A model generated the notes under the pieces. That model made no database searches. It saw nothing but the letters and a program-made list of their open reading frames with translations, and was not told where the DNA came from. This document shows positions 1 through 5,799 of a stretch of 7,912 nucleotides of DNA, one piece after another. Position 1 is the stretch's first letter, and every line of letters starts with the position of its first letter. The DNA comes from Pseudomonadota bacterium (GTDB lineage: Bacteria; Pseudomonadota; Alphaproteobacteria; Acetobacterales; Acetobacteraceae). Location of the stretch: positions 1-7,912 of the forward strand of contig JAJZEG010000312.1 of the NCBI GenBank assembly GCA_021828605.1, read 5' to 3'. Made by a program: the position numbers and the translations under genes.

Positions 1-338
1 GCCAGCGGCTGTTGCGTTGGCGGCATGATTTGCTGTTGGAAGCCAATGGCACGCTGGCAAGTCTGTCCGAAGGTGGAATTCACGAGGCCGATATTACCGA
101 CCGGGCCAGCGTTGAGACGGATCGGGCGCTGGAGTTACGCACCCGCGACCGGGCGCGCAAACTGATTGGTAAAATCGATCAGGCATTGGGGCGGTTGGAT
201 TCCGGCCAGTATGGCTATTGTGAAGAAACCGGCGAGCCGATCGGCCTGCGCCGCCTGATGGCGCGACCCATCGCCACCTTGTCCATCGAGGCCCAGGAGC
301 GCCATGAGCGCCAGGAGCGCATACAGCGCGACGACTAA
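1..338 (+). CDS. dksA: RNA polymerase-binding transcription factor DksA, 3' part (N-terminus outside window)
   Basis: DksA enters the RNA polymerase secondary channel and works with ppGpp to adjust rRNA and amino-acid promoters. The visible frame starts at base 3 (bases 1-2 belong to a split codon) and gives 111 residues, so a few dozen N-terminal residues are missing; there is no reason to start at the TTG at 12. Visible residues 30-35 are DITDRA, matching the coiled-coil tip Asp-x2-Asp-Arg-Ala of E. coli DksA. The helix RTRDRARKLIGKID and the C-terminal block GYCEETGEPIGLRRL then ARPIA follow. Of the four zinc cysteines in E. coli DksA only the first remains (C73). The others are T76, S94 and A97, a C-T-S-A pattern as in zinc-free alphaproteobacterial DksA proteins. 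The last seven codons and the TAA stop form the first unit of a tandem repeat that continues downstream. Identity is secure; operon context is not visible. Confidence 0.95.
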   Translation, partial: QRLLRWRHDLLLEANGTLASLSEGGIHEADITDRASVETDRALELRTRDRARKLIGKIDQALGRLDSGQYGYCEETGEPIGLRRLMARPIATLSIEAQERHERQERIQRDD

Positions 339-466
339 AACAAAGTGCGCATACAGCGCGACGATTGAAACAAAGTGCGCATACAGCGCGACGATTGAAA
401 CAAAGTGCGCATACAGCGCGACGACTAAAACAAAGCGCGCATACAGCGCGACGATTGAAACAAAGT
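317..466 (+). repeat. Five tandem 30-bp repeats derived from the 3' end of dksA
   Basis: Five contiguous 30-bp units start at 317, 347, 377, 407 and 437, followed by a stub of the first four bases (467-470). Each unit starts GCGCATACAGCGCGACGA and ends AAACAAAGT or AAACAAAGC. Unit 1 contains the last codons of dksA (Arg-Ile-Gln-Arg-Asp-Asp-stop). Because 30 is a multiple of three, every later unit repeats this ending in the same frame. Units 1 and 4 carry GACTAA and units 2, 3 and 5 carry GATTGA, so each unit has a stop in the dksA frame. Only three positions vary, all transitions. Each unit has a short GCGC-ATACA-GCGC dyad. The array fills the gap between dksA and the converging P450 gene. 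It is probably a slippage or recombination product (VNTR); any function is unknown. Confidence 0.95.
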
Positions 467-469
467 GCG

Positions 470-1729
470 CTATTTGCGCTTCACCTGATGAGCAGGAATT
501 CGCACCATGAGTCGGGAATAACCTTTGACGAACGACGAATAAATGCGCTCGGGTGGTTCGATGATCTCGATTCGTCCGAACCTGAGCAAAATCTCCTCCC
601 ACATAATCCGTAATTGCAAATCGGCCAGCCGTTCGCCGAGGCAGCGATGCAGGCCAAAGCCGAATGATAAATGCTTGCGTGGTCGTGCTCGGTCGATGAC
701 TAACTGATCAGCCTGCTCAATCGCGTCCTCATCATAATTGCCAGACACGTACCATAGCGCCACGCGGTCGCCGGCTTTGATCCGTTGGTTTTCGAATTCA
801 ATGTCGCGCAAGGCGGTTCGCCGCATATGGGCCAGCGGGGTTTGCCAGCGGATGATTTCGGGAACCATGTTCGCAACGAGATCGGGGTTATTGAGTAATT
901 TGGTGTATTGATCGGGAAATTGGTTGAGGGCGAACAGACCGCCGGTAATCGAGTTGCGGGTGGTGTCATTGCCGCCGACGATCAATAAAATCAAGTTGCC
1001 CAGATATTCCATCGGCGTCTGATGGCGCGTGGCATCGGCGTGTGCCATGAGGGAAATGAGGTCGCCGCGGGGCGGGGCTGCTGCCCGTTCCTGCCAGAGC
1101 TGCGAAAAATACGTCAGGCAATCCAGTAATTCCGCACGACGCTGATCCTCGCTCTCGACGATACCCCCACCGGGAATCGCGGTTGCGACGTCCGACCAGC
1201 GGGTCAATTTATGGCGATCGGCCCAGGGGAAATCGAACAAGGTCGCTAATAATTGGGTGGTCAGCTCGATTGATACCTGAGCGACCCAGTCGAAATCCTC
1301 GCCGATCGGCAAGCCATCGAGAATGGTTTTGGCGCGCGCGCGGATCAGGATTTCCAGCTCGGCCAGATTGGGTGTGGCCACAATCGGCTGCACGGCGGCG
1401 CGCTGCTGGGTATGGCGTGGCGGATCCATGGCGATGAACATCGGCATGGTGAAATCCTGTTGTTGGTCACGCAGGGTAATGCCGCCATATTTGACGTCCG
1501 ACGAAAAAATTTCAGGCTGGGCTTCGATTTGCATAATGTGGCGATATTTGGTGATCGACCAATAGGCGCCATATTCGCTTTCAGCGCAGTAATGCACGGG
1601 CGCTTCGCGTCGTAGTCGGGCGAAATAGGGCCAGAACGCGTCATGTTGGAACAAGAGCGGCTGGCCGACATGCAGGGCTGCGAGCGGCAGTTCCTGGGCT
1701 TGGGCGATCAGGGCCTGACGTTGCGACAT
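470..1729 (-). CDS. Cytochrome P450, CYP153 family (alkane/fatty-acid terminal hydroxylase)
   Basis: This soluble bacterial class I P450 of 419 residues resembles CYP153, a family that hydroxylates the terminal carbon of medium-chain alkanes or fatty acids using electrons from a ferredoxin and its reductase. Visible landmarks: the C-helix block MDPPRHTQQR (about 101-110); the I-helix GGNDTTRNS (252-260) with the oxygen-activating Asp-Thr pair; the K-helix ExxR as EIIRWQTPLAHMRR (291-304), whose WQTPLAHMRR is typical of CYP153; and the heme loop FGFGLHRCLGERL (356-368) with Cys363 as thiolate ligand. There is no signal peptide or membrane anchor. The ATG at 1729 is chosen because AGGAG (1738-1742) lies 8 nt upstream. 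The frame stays open to 1837, but that extension runs through a palindrome and has no CYP153 character. No redox-partner gene is adjacent. The gene lies downstream of the pnp terminator, so it probably has its own promoter. The TAG stop abuts the dksA repeat array. Confidence 0.92.
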   Translation of the reverse strand: MSQRQALIAQAQELPLAALHVGQPLLFQHDAFWPYFARLRREAPVHYCAESEYGAYWSITKYRHIMQIEAQPEIFSSDVKYGGITLRDQQQDFTMPMFIAMDPPRHTQQRAAVQPIVATPNLAELEILIRARAKTILDGLPIGEDFDWVAQVSIELTTQLLATLFDFPWADRHKLTRWSDVATAIPGGGIVESEDQRRAELLDCLTYFSQLWQERAAAPPRGDLISLMAHADATRHQTPMEYLGNLILLIVGGNDTTRNSITGGLFALNQFPDQYTKLLNNPDLVANMVPEIIRWQTPLAHMRRTALRDIEFENQRIKAGDRVALWYVSGNYDEDAIEQADQLVIDRARPRKHLSFGFGLHRCLGERLADLQLRIMWEEILLRFGRIEIIEPPERIYSSFVKGYSRLMVRIPAHQVKRK

Positions 1730-1788
1730 GGGTTTCGCTCCTGCGTTGCGCGCCGCCTCAGGATATCGCGTTCGGAAATTTGGGCAAT

Positions 1789-1834
1789 AGAGTGTTTCTG
1801 ATCCTATCGGAAACACTCTGCTCATTTTTTGGCG
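1789..1834 (+). repeat. 46-nt hairpin element, copy 1
   Basis: Perfect inverted arms AGAGTGTTTC (1789-1798) and GAAACACTCT (1810-1819) are separated by 11 nt and followed by GCTCATTTTTTGGCG (1820-1834). The inner bases can extend the stem: 1799T-1809G (wobble), 1800G-1808C, 1801A-1807T and 1802T-1806A, giving about 14 bp with loop CCT. A second copy lies in inverted orientation at 4466-4421, with the same arms, the same 11-nt spacer length and the same tail apart from one base. This copy sits about 60-105 bp upstream of the P450 start and about 60 bp beyond the pnp stop. It could be a dispersed REP-like element, an operator or an RNA hairpin. The T-run is 6 nt away from the stem, so it is not a textbook terminator, and no + strand gene needs one here. 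Confidence 0.85.
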
Positions 1835-1837
1835 CAC

Positions 1838-1870
1838 AAAAAACCCCGCCTGATCACCCAGGCGGGGTTT
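1838..1870 (-). terminator. Rho-independent terminator of pnp
   Basis: A perfect 12-bp GC-rich stem, AAACCCCGCCTG (1841-1852) with CAGGCGGGGTTT (1859-1870), encloses a 6-nt loop. Read on the - strand, the stem is followed at once by a T-run (complement of the A-run ending at 1840). It begins 24 bp past the pnp stop codon, so it ends the pnp transcript before the P450 gene. Confidence 0.93.
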
Positions 1871-1894
1871 ATGAGTTCTAATGCCGGTTAGGCG

Positions 1895-4042
1895 TTACTC
1901 AGCATCATCGCGACGGGCGCCTTTGGCCCCGACTTGGTCGGAAATATCGGCGCCTGTGGCCTGATCAACCACACGCATCGACAGTTTGACTTTGCCGCGA
2001 TCATCGACGCCGATCATTTTTACTTTGACCGCATCGCCGACTTTGACCACGTCACCGGTGCGCGCAACCCGACCCTGGGCCAGCTCGCTAATATGCACCA
2101 GCCCGTCTTTGGCGCCCATAAAGTTCACAAACGCGCCGAAATCGGCGATTTTGACCACTTTGCCGGAATAGATCGCGCCGACTTCGGCTTCTGAGGTCAG
2201 GCCACGAATTTTATCGATGGCTTTTTGCGCCTGCTCGTCGGAGGTGGCGGCGATTTTGATCGTGCCGTCATCCTCGATATCGATTTTACAGCCGGTTTGC
2301 TCGACGATTTCACGAATGACTTTGCCGCCGGTGCCGATCACATCGCGGATTTTGTCCTTGGGCACCGAAATCACGGTAATGCGCGGGGCATTGGATGATA
2401 CATCTGCGCGGGCATTTTGCAGTGCCTTGGCCATTTCACCCAGAATATGCAGCCGCCCGTCACGCGCCTGATCGAGCGCGATTTTCATGATTTCCGGGGT
2501 GATCGAGGTGATTTTGATGTCCATTTGCAAGGCGGTAACACCCGATTCGGTGCCAGCGACCTTGAAATCCATATCGCCCAGATGATCCTCATCGCCGAGA
2601 ATATCGGAGAGCACGGCAAAGCCACGATCTTCCTTGATCAAACCCATCGCAATGCCGGCGACCGGACGGGTGAGCGGAACCCCCGCATCCATCAGCGCGA
2701 GCGAGGTGCCGCACACGGTAGCCATTGATGACGAACCGTTGCTCTCGGTGATCTCGGAGACCACGCGCATGGTGTACGGGAATTTGTCCTTGCCGGGGAG
2801 CAGCGGATGCACCGCGCGCCAGGCGAGCTTGCCATGGCCGATTTCGCGACGTCCCGGTGAGCCCATGCGCCCGGTTTCGCCGACCGAAAACGGAGGGAAA
2901 TTATAGTGCAGCATGAAATGCTCGCGGAACTCGCCTTCGATTGCATCGATCAATTGTTCGTCCTGGGCGGTGCCGAGAGTGGCAACCACAATCGCCTGGG
3001 TCTCGCCCCGGGTGAACAAGGCGCTGCCATGGGTGCGCGGCAGGACGCCCACTTCGGCCATAATCGGGCGGACGGTTTTGGTGTCGCGGCCATCGATCCG
3101 GGTGCCGTGATCGAGGATCGCGTTGCGCACGATATCGGCTTCCAACGCTTTGAACAGCGATTTTGCCTTATCGGTTGGCAAGCCTTCTTCGGCGAGGGCG
3201 GCCATGGTCGCGTCTTTGACGGCGGTTAATTTGTCATGACGGGCCGCCTTCTCGCGCTCATCATAGGCGCTGCGAATGCCTGCCCGCGCCAGCGCGTCGA
3301 TCCGGGTTGCCAAGGCTTGTTCCTGTTCGGACGGTTCGACCAGCGCCCAAGGATCTTTCGCCGCATGTTCGGCCAACGCGATAATAGCCTCGATCACCGG
3401 CTGAAAAGCCGTGTGGCCAAAGGTGACGGCGCCCAACATAATCTCTTCCGAGAGCTCATGCGCCTCGCTTTCGACCATCAGCACGCCTTCAACGGTGCCG
3501 GCGACCACGAGATCAAGAGCGCTTTTTTCACGCTGCGCCGTGGTCGGGTTCAGGACATAAGCACCGTCGACATAACCGACCCGGGCACCACCGATGGGCC
3601 CGAAAAAGGGAATGCCGGATAGGGTCAACGCCGCCGAGGCAGCAACCAGCGCCACCACGTCCGGGTCGTTTTCCAAATCATGGCTCAGCACGGTGACCAC
3701 AACTTGCACTTCGTTGCGGAAATTGCTGGGGAACAGCGGTCGGACTGGTCGGTCAATCAGGCGCGAAACCAAGGTTTCTTTCTCGGTGGGCCGTCCTTCG
3801 CGCTTAAAAAAGCCGCCTGGAATCCGACCTGCCGCGAAAAACTTCTCTTGATAATTAACGGTCAAGGGGAAGAAATCCTGCCCCGGTTTGGCTGATTTGG
3901 CGCCAACCGCCGTTGCCAGCACCACGGTATCGCCATAGCGCGCAATCACCGCGCCATCGGCTTGGCGTGCCACTTTACCGGTTTCCAACGTCAGGGTGCG
4001 ACCACCCCAATCCAGCTCTTTACGAAAATATCGATCAAACAT
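1895..4042 (-). CDS. pnp: Polyribonucleotide nucleotidyltransferase (PNPase)
   Basis: PNPase degrades RNA 3' to 5' with phosphate, releasing nucleoside diphosphates; it acts in the cytoplasm as a ring trimer, often with RNase E. The protein has 715 residues, normal for the family. The first RNase PH-like domain (about 10-145) includes [18 protein letters not shown] (68-85). An all-helical linker follows (about 240-310). The second, catalytic RNase PH domain (about 320-545) carries the phosphate-binding SNGSSSM (434-440) and the acidic pair D486/D492 in [12 protein letters not shown]. Next come a KH domain with [11 protein letters not shown] (569-579) and an S1 domain (621-690) with [15 protein letters not shown]. 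The ATG at 4042 is chosen because GAGG (4051-4054) lies 8 nt upstream and [15 protein letters not shown] is a normal family N-terminus; a longer frame to 4153 is rejected. Unlike most bacteria, rpsO is not upstream: a 460-bp gap and tadZ are. A strong terminator follows. Base use matches its neighbours. Confidence 0.98.
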   Translation of the reverse strand: MFDRYFRKELDWGGRTLTLETGKVARQADGAVIARYGDTVVLATAVGAKSAKPGQDFFPLTVNYQEKFFAAGRIPGGFFKREGRPTEKETLVSRLIDRPVRPLFPSNFRNEVQVVVTVLSHDLENDPDVVALVAASAALTLSGIPFFGPIGGARVGYVDGAYVLNPTTAQREKSALDLVVAGTVEGVLMVESEAHELSEEIMLGAVTFGHTAFQPVIEAIIALAEHAAKDPWALVEPSEQEQALATRIDALARAGIRSAYDEREKAARHDKLTAVKDATMAALAEEGLPTDKAKSLFKALEADIVRNAILDHGTRIDGRDTKTVRPIMAEVGVLPRTHGSALFTRGETQAIVVATLGTAQDEQLIDAIEGEFREHFMLHYNFPPFSVGETGRMGSPGRREIGHGKLAWRAVHPLLPGKDKFPYTMRVVSEITESNGSSSMATVCGTSLALMDAGVPLTRPVAGIAMGLIKEDRGFAVLSDILGDEDHLGDMDFKVAGTESGVTALQMDIKITSITPEIMKIALDQARDGRLHILGEMAKALQNARADVSSNAPRITVISVPKDKIRDVIGTGGKVIREIVEQTGCKIDIEDDGTIKIAATSDEQAQKAIDKIRGLTSEAEVGAIYSGKVVKIADFGAFVNFMGAKDGLVHISELAQGRVARTGDVVKVGDAVKVKMIGVDDRGKVKLSMRVVDQATGADISDQVGAKGARRDDAE

Positions 4043-4047
4043 CAGTA

Positions 4048-4065
4048 GATCCTCAAAAAAGGATC
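4048..4065 (-). promoter_or_regulatory. Hairpin covering the pnp ribosome-binding site
   Basis: GATCCT (4048-4053) and AGGATC (4060-4065) form a perfect 6-bp stem around a 6-nt loop. On the - strand mRNA the AGGA of the ribosome site (GAGG at 4054-4051) lies in the 3' arm, 8 nt before the pnp ATG. Folding would hide most of the Shine-Dalgarno sequence, which suggests but does not prove translational control. Confidence 0.55.
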
Positions 4066-4326
4066 GGAACAGCAAACGCCGTGTGCGTCCACCAGTACGG
4101 CGTCTCGGGCAGCATGGGTCGGGGCTGTGCGGAGTAAAACTCGTCACAGCCACGGGCCATGTGGCCGGAAACGCCGCGAATTATGCCGGCGGAATGTGCA
4201 ACGAGCGGCAAACGCTCATCCGATCGTCTCGGGGGACCATTCCCCCTATCGGCATACCCCCTTGGCAGCCACGGCTTCCATAGACGAAACCTAACCGCGC
4301 GGCTACTCCCTCATAAGAACGAGATG

Positions 4327-4356
4327 ATATTATTCGGCATAGAAGGGTGAACCCAA
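4327..4356 (-). promoter_or_regulatory. Possible sigma70-type promoter for pnp
   Basis: On the - strand, TTGGGT (4356-4351) and TAATAT (4332-4327) are 18 bp apart. They match the consensus at 3 of 6 and 4 of 6 positions. It is the best pair noticed in an AT-richer part of the leader, but weak; it would place the pnp start site near 4320. Confidence 0.25.
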
Positions 4357-4386
4357 ATAAGGGTTTAGAATAATCACCTGAGTGGA

Positions 4387-4410
4387 ATCGCCAGATTACA
4401 ATCAGGCGAT
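4387..4410. promoter_or_regulatory. 24-bp near-perfect dyad, possible operator upstream of pnp
   Basis: ATCGCC (4387-4392) and GGCGAT (4405-4410) are inverted repeats. The interior GATT-AC-AATC on the + strand is also symmetric, so the whole 24 bp is self-complementary except for one mismatched pair and the central dinucleotide. It lies just upstream of the possible pnp promoter, a plausible repressor or activator position. No regulator family is recognised. Confidence 0.5.
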
Positions 4411-4420
4411 TGAAATTGCT

Positions 4421-4466
4421 CGCCAAAATATGAGCAGAGTGTTTCTCATCATGTGAGAAACACTCT
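4421..4466 (-). repeat. 46-nt hairpin element, copy 2
   Basis: Arms AGAGTGTTTC (4436-4445) and GAAACACTCT (4457-4466) are identical to copy 1, with the same 11-nt spacer length. Three more inner pairs (TCA with TGA) extend the stem to 13 bp around a 5-nt loop. On the - strand the stem is followed by GCTCATATTTTGGCG (4435-4421), differing from the copy 1 tail at one base. The element starts 38 bp past the tadZ stop, so in this position it could help end or protect the tadZ transcript. The loop differs fully from copy 1 while the stem is kept. Confidence 0.85.
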
Positions 4467-4468
4467 AA

Positions 4469-4509
4469 GCCTAACGCCCTGATTGATTGAGATACCCGCA
4501 GGGTTAGGC
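4469..4509 (-). terminator. Imperfect hairpin over the tadZ stop codon
   Basis: GCCTAAC (4469-4475) pairs with GTTAGGC (4503-4509); after a 2-nt bulge, CCT (4478-4480) pairs with AGG (4500-4502). The loop is about 19 nt. The 3-prime-most coding bases and stop of tadZ lie in one arm. There is no T-run directly after it, and the 46-nt hairpin element starts 2 nt further on. Together they may mark the tadZ mRNA end, but neither is a canonical terminator. Confidence 0.35.
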
Positions 4510-5745
4510 GGCTTCGCTTGCGGGCGGCTCAGCGCGCGGGGTGGCGCGCCCGCCTTCAAACCCGGCTTCGCGGGCCAGTTCTGCGATGGCGCGGAACGCC
4601 GGATCGCGCGGCGACAGTTTCAAGTCGGCCAAAGTTCTCACAGCGTCAAACCGTTTCGGTAAATCGGGCATCGCAATATCGACTTTGCGTTTGAGTGCGT
4701 CTTCCAGCCGCTTGCGGTCAAATCCACCTTTGATATTGGCGCGGTTGAGCATGATTGTCGGGCGTTGCGGCTGGGTTGGTCCTTTGGGTAAGGCGAGTAA
4801 GCGTAGCGTGTCGCGTAAGCCCGCGATGGAGGGGTCGAGCACGATCACCCGATGATGTGCTGCTTCCAGCAACTCGCGATGCGATTGCAAGGGTAGAAAC
4901 GGCAAATCGACGATGATGAAGTTGAAACGCTGGCGTAAAGCGGCAGCGAGTGTTTTGGCGCTGCCGTCCTTGCAGGTGAATTGCCGTTCCAGATTCGGTG
5001 GCAGCGCCAAAAGGCTCAAGCGCCCGCGCACCGGTTGGATCGCCTGATCCAGCGTTGCAGCGTTGATCGGGGATTCGCCGCTCAGTAATCCGCCAAGCGC
5101 CTCGCTGGGGGCGCCACCGCACAAGCCATGACAGGTTCCGAGCAATGGATCCGCATCGAACAATAAAGTGTGGCGGTTGGAGGATTCGCCCAGATAGAGG
5201 GCCAGCATGGTCGCGATGGTGCTGGCGCCGACGCCGCCACGGGCGCCGGTGAGCGCAATCATCCGTCCGCCGCGCGCGGATTCGGCTGCTTGGATATCTT
5301 GTGAAATCAGCGGCCCGAAATAACGGGTTACCATTTCCCGGGTCAGGGGTTTGAATAAATAATCCACGGCGCCAATCTCGCGGGTGATCAACCGATAGAG
5401 GCTGATATCATCCACCTCACCGAGCACGAACAATGCCACCGAGGGTTCGATCACCTCGCTCAGGGCGGCGAGTAAGCGCGCGGGCGCCGGGTCTGCCCCG
5501 ATATCCACGACCAGAATGTCAGGTGCCGGTGCGCGCATCATGGCGGCAATGGCACTTTTTAACGGACCGCGTTTGATATCGTAGGTTACTTCGGTGCCGC
5601 TATGCGCCAGTTCCGCCTGCACCAAATCGCGCAACGCATCCTCAAGCACGGCTTCGGTCGTTGCGTCGGTCACGAAACCAACGACGCTTCGCTTGCCCCT
5701 GCGCATCGGCGTGGGGCTGCGATCACGGAATTGTCCCTCGCTCAC
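4504..5745 (-). CDS. CpaE/TadZ-like atypical MinD/ParA-superfamily ATPase
   Basis: CpaE/TadZ proteins place the Tad/Flp type IVc pilus machine at the cell pole. From the GTG at 5745 the protein has 413 residues. Residues about 20-145 form a receiver-like domain (ILVVDIG at 77-83, VDYLFKPLTREM at 127-138). A ParA/MinD-type domain (about 160-395) follows with the Walker A region GARGGVGAST (167-176), the A' strand LLFDADP (194-200) and Walker B FIIVDLP (276-282). The Walker A lacks both the signature lysine (R169) and the P-loop lysine (A174), a deviation known in TadZ/CpaE. The tail is Ala/Pro-rich. The GTG is preferred because AGAGG (5752-5756) lies 6 nt upstream. A TTG at 5799 would add a His/Asp-rich stretch encoded by a palindrome and has no proper ribosome site; an ATG at 5706 is also possible. 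No other tad/cpa gene is adjacent, so a role outside pilus assembly is possible. Confidence 0.85.
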   Translation of the reverse strand: MSEGQFRDRSPTPMRRGKRSVVGFVTDATTEAVLEDALRDLVQAELAHSGTEVTYDIKRGPLKSAIAAMMRAPAPDILVVDIGADPAPARLLAALSEVIEPSVALFVLGEVDDISLYRLITREIGAVDYLFKPLTREMVTRYFGPLISQDIQAAESARGGRMIALTGARGGVGASTIATMLALYLGESSNRHTLLFDADPLLGTCHGLCGGAPSEALGGLLSGESPINAATLDQAIQPVRGRLSLLALPPNLERQFTCKDGSAKTLAAALRQRFNFIIVDLPFLPLQSHRELLEAAHHRVIVLDPSIAGLRDTLRLLALPKGPTQPQRPTIMLNRANIKGGFDRKRLEDALKRKVDIAMPDLPKRFDAVRTLADLKLSPRDPAFRAIAELAREAGFEGGRATPRAEPPASEAA

Positions 5746-5761
5746 TGGACGCCTCTTTGCT

Positions 5762-5794
5762 GCATCATGACGATGATCATAACCGTCATGATGC
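5762..5794. promoter_or_regulatory. 33-bp dyad at the tadZ promoter or leader
   Basis: Perfect 11-bp arms GCATCATGACG (5762-5772) and CGTCATGATGC (5784-5794) flank an 11-bp centre that itself contains the palindrome ATGATCAT. On the - strand the centre holds TATGAT (5781-5776), a 5 of 6 match to a -10 box, placed so that transcription would start near 5769, about 24 nt before the tadZ GTG. No good -35 was found. If this is the promoter, the dyad would overlap it like an operator; if transcribed, it would be a hairpin just before the ribosome site. Confidence 0.5.
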
Positions 5795-5799
5795 GACAA

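Larger units (their letters stand above)
4043..4420 (-). other. Long gene-free leader upstream of pnp
   Basis: No convincing gene lies here, and no frame shows ribosomal protein S15 motifs. Read on the - strand it has several short hairpins: AACCC/GGGTT around 4350-4365, which competes with GGGT/ACCC at 4345-4354; GGGGGA/TCCCCC at 4231-4246; GAGCG/CGCTC at 4203-4217; GGCCA/TGGCC at about 4157-4168; and the hairpin over the pnp ribosome site (4048-4065). A 24-codon frame on the - strand (4255-4181) begins ATG just after GGGGG but lacks a proper ribosome-site spacing. If transcription starts near 4320, the mRNA leader is about 280 nt. PNPase leaders are known regulatory targets in E. coli (RNase III plus autoregulation); regulation here is inference. 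Confidence 0.5.

Noticed and set aside
317..466. CRISPR array, because units contain GATTGAAAC, which resembles the 3' end of many CRISPR repeats
   Set aside because: The units are directly contiguous with a 30-bp period and no variable spacers, they derive from the end of dksA, and no cas gene is present.
135..602. Antisense ORF with an Ala-Leu-Tyr-Ala repeat, and the + strand ORF 304-510 with a decapeptide repeat
   Set aside because: Both are open only because the 30-bp repeat keeps frame. They overlap dksA and the P450 end, and the changes between units alter amino acids in these frames. The ORF at 304 has an AGGAG nearby, but it lies within dksA coding sequence.
1789..1819. parS centromere site, because arms contain TGTTTC and GAAACA
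   Set aside because: parS half-sites are 4 bp apart in a 16-bp palindrome; here they are separated by 11 nt and the arms extend further outward.
1730..1837. 36-residue N-terminal extension of the P450
   Set aside because: A good ribosome site sits 8 nt before the ATG at 1729, the extension encodes no family sequence and it overlaps the hairpin element.
4043..4153. 37-residue N-terminal extension of PNPase
   Set aside because: PNPases start at the [14 protein letters not shown] block; that ATG has a well-spaced GAGG, and the extension has no family similarity.
4302..4310. yybP-ykoY (manganese) riboswitch, because the - strand reads GGGAGTAGC in the pnp leader
   Set aside because: I could not find the matching 3' half or the closing P1 stem, and pnp is not a usual target. 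A covariance search with that Rfam model would settle it.
4181..4426. 81-residue ORF on the - strand of the pnp leader, possible missing rpsO or leader peptide
   Set aside because: It has no S15 motifs and no credible ribosome site, and it runs through several hairpins.
5746..5799. TTG start at 5799 for tadZ with a His/Asp-rich N-terminus
   Set aside because: The sequence before the TTG has AAGG only 3 nt away, the extension is encoded by a perfect palindrome and the GTG at 5745 has a well-spaced AGAGG. It remains possible.
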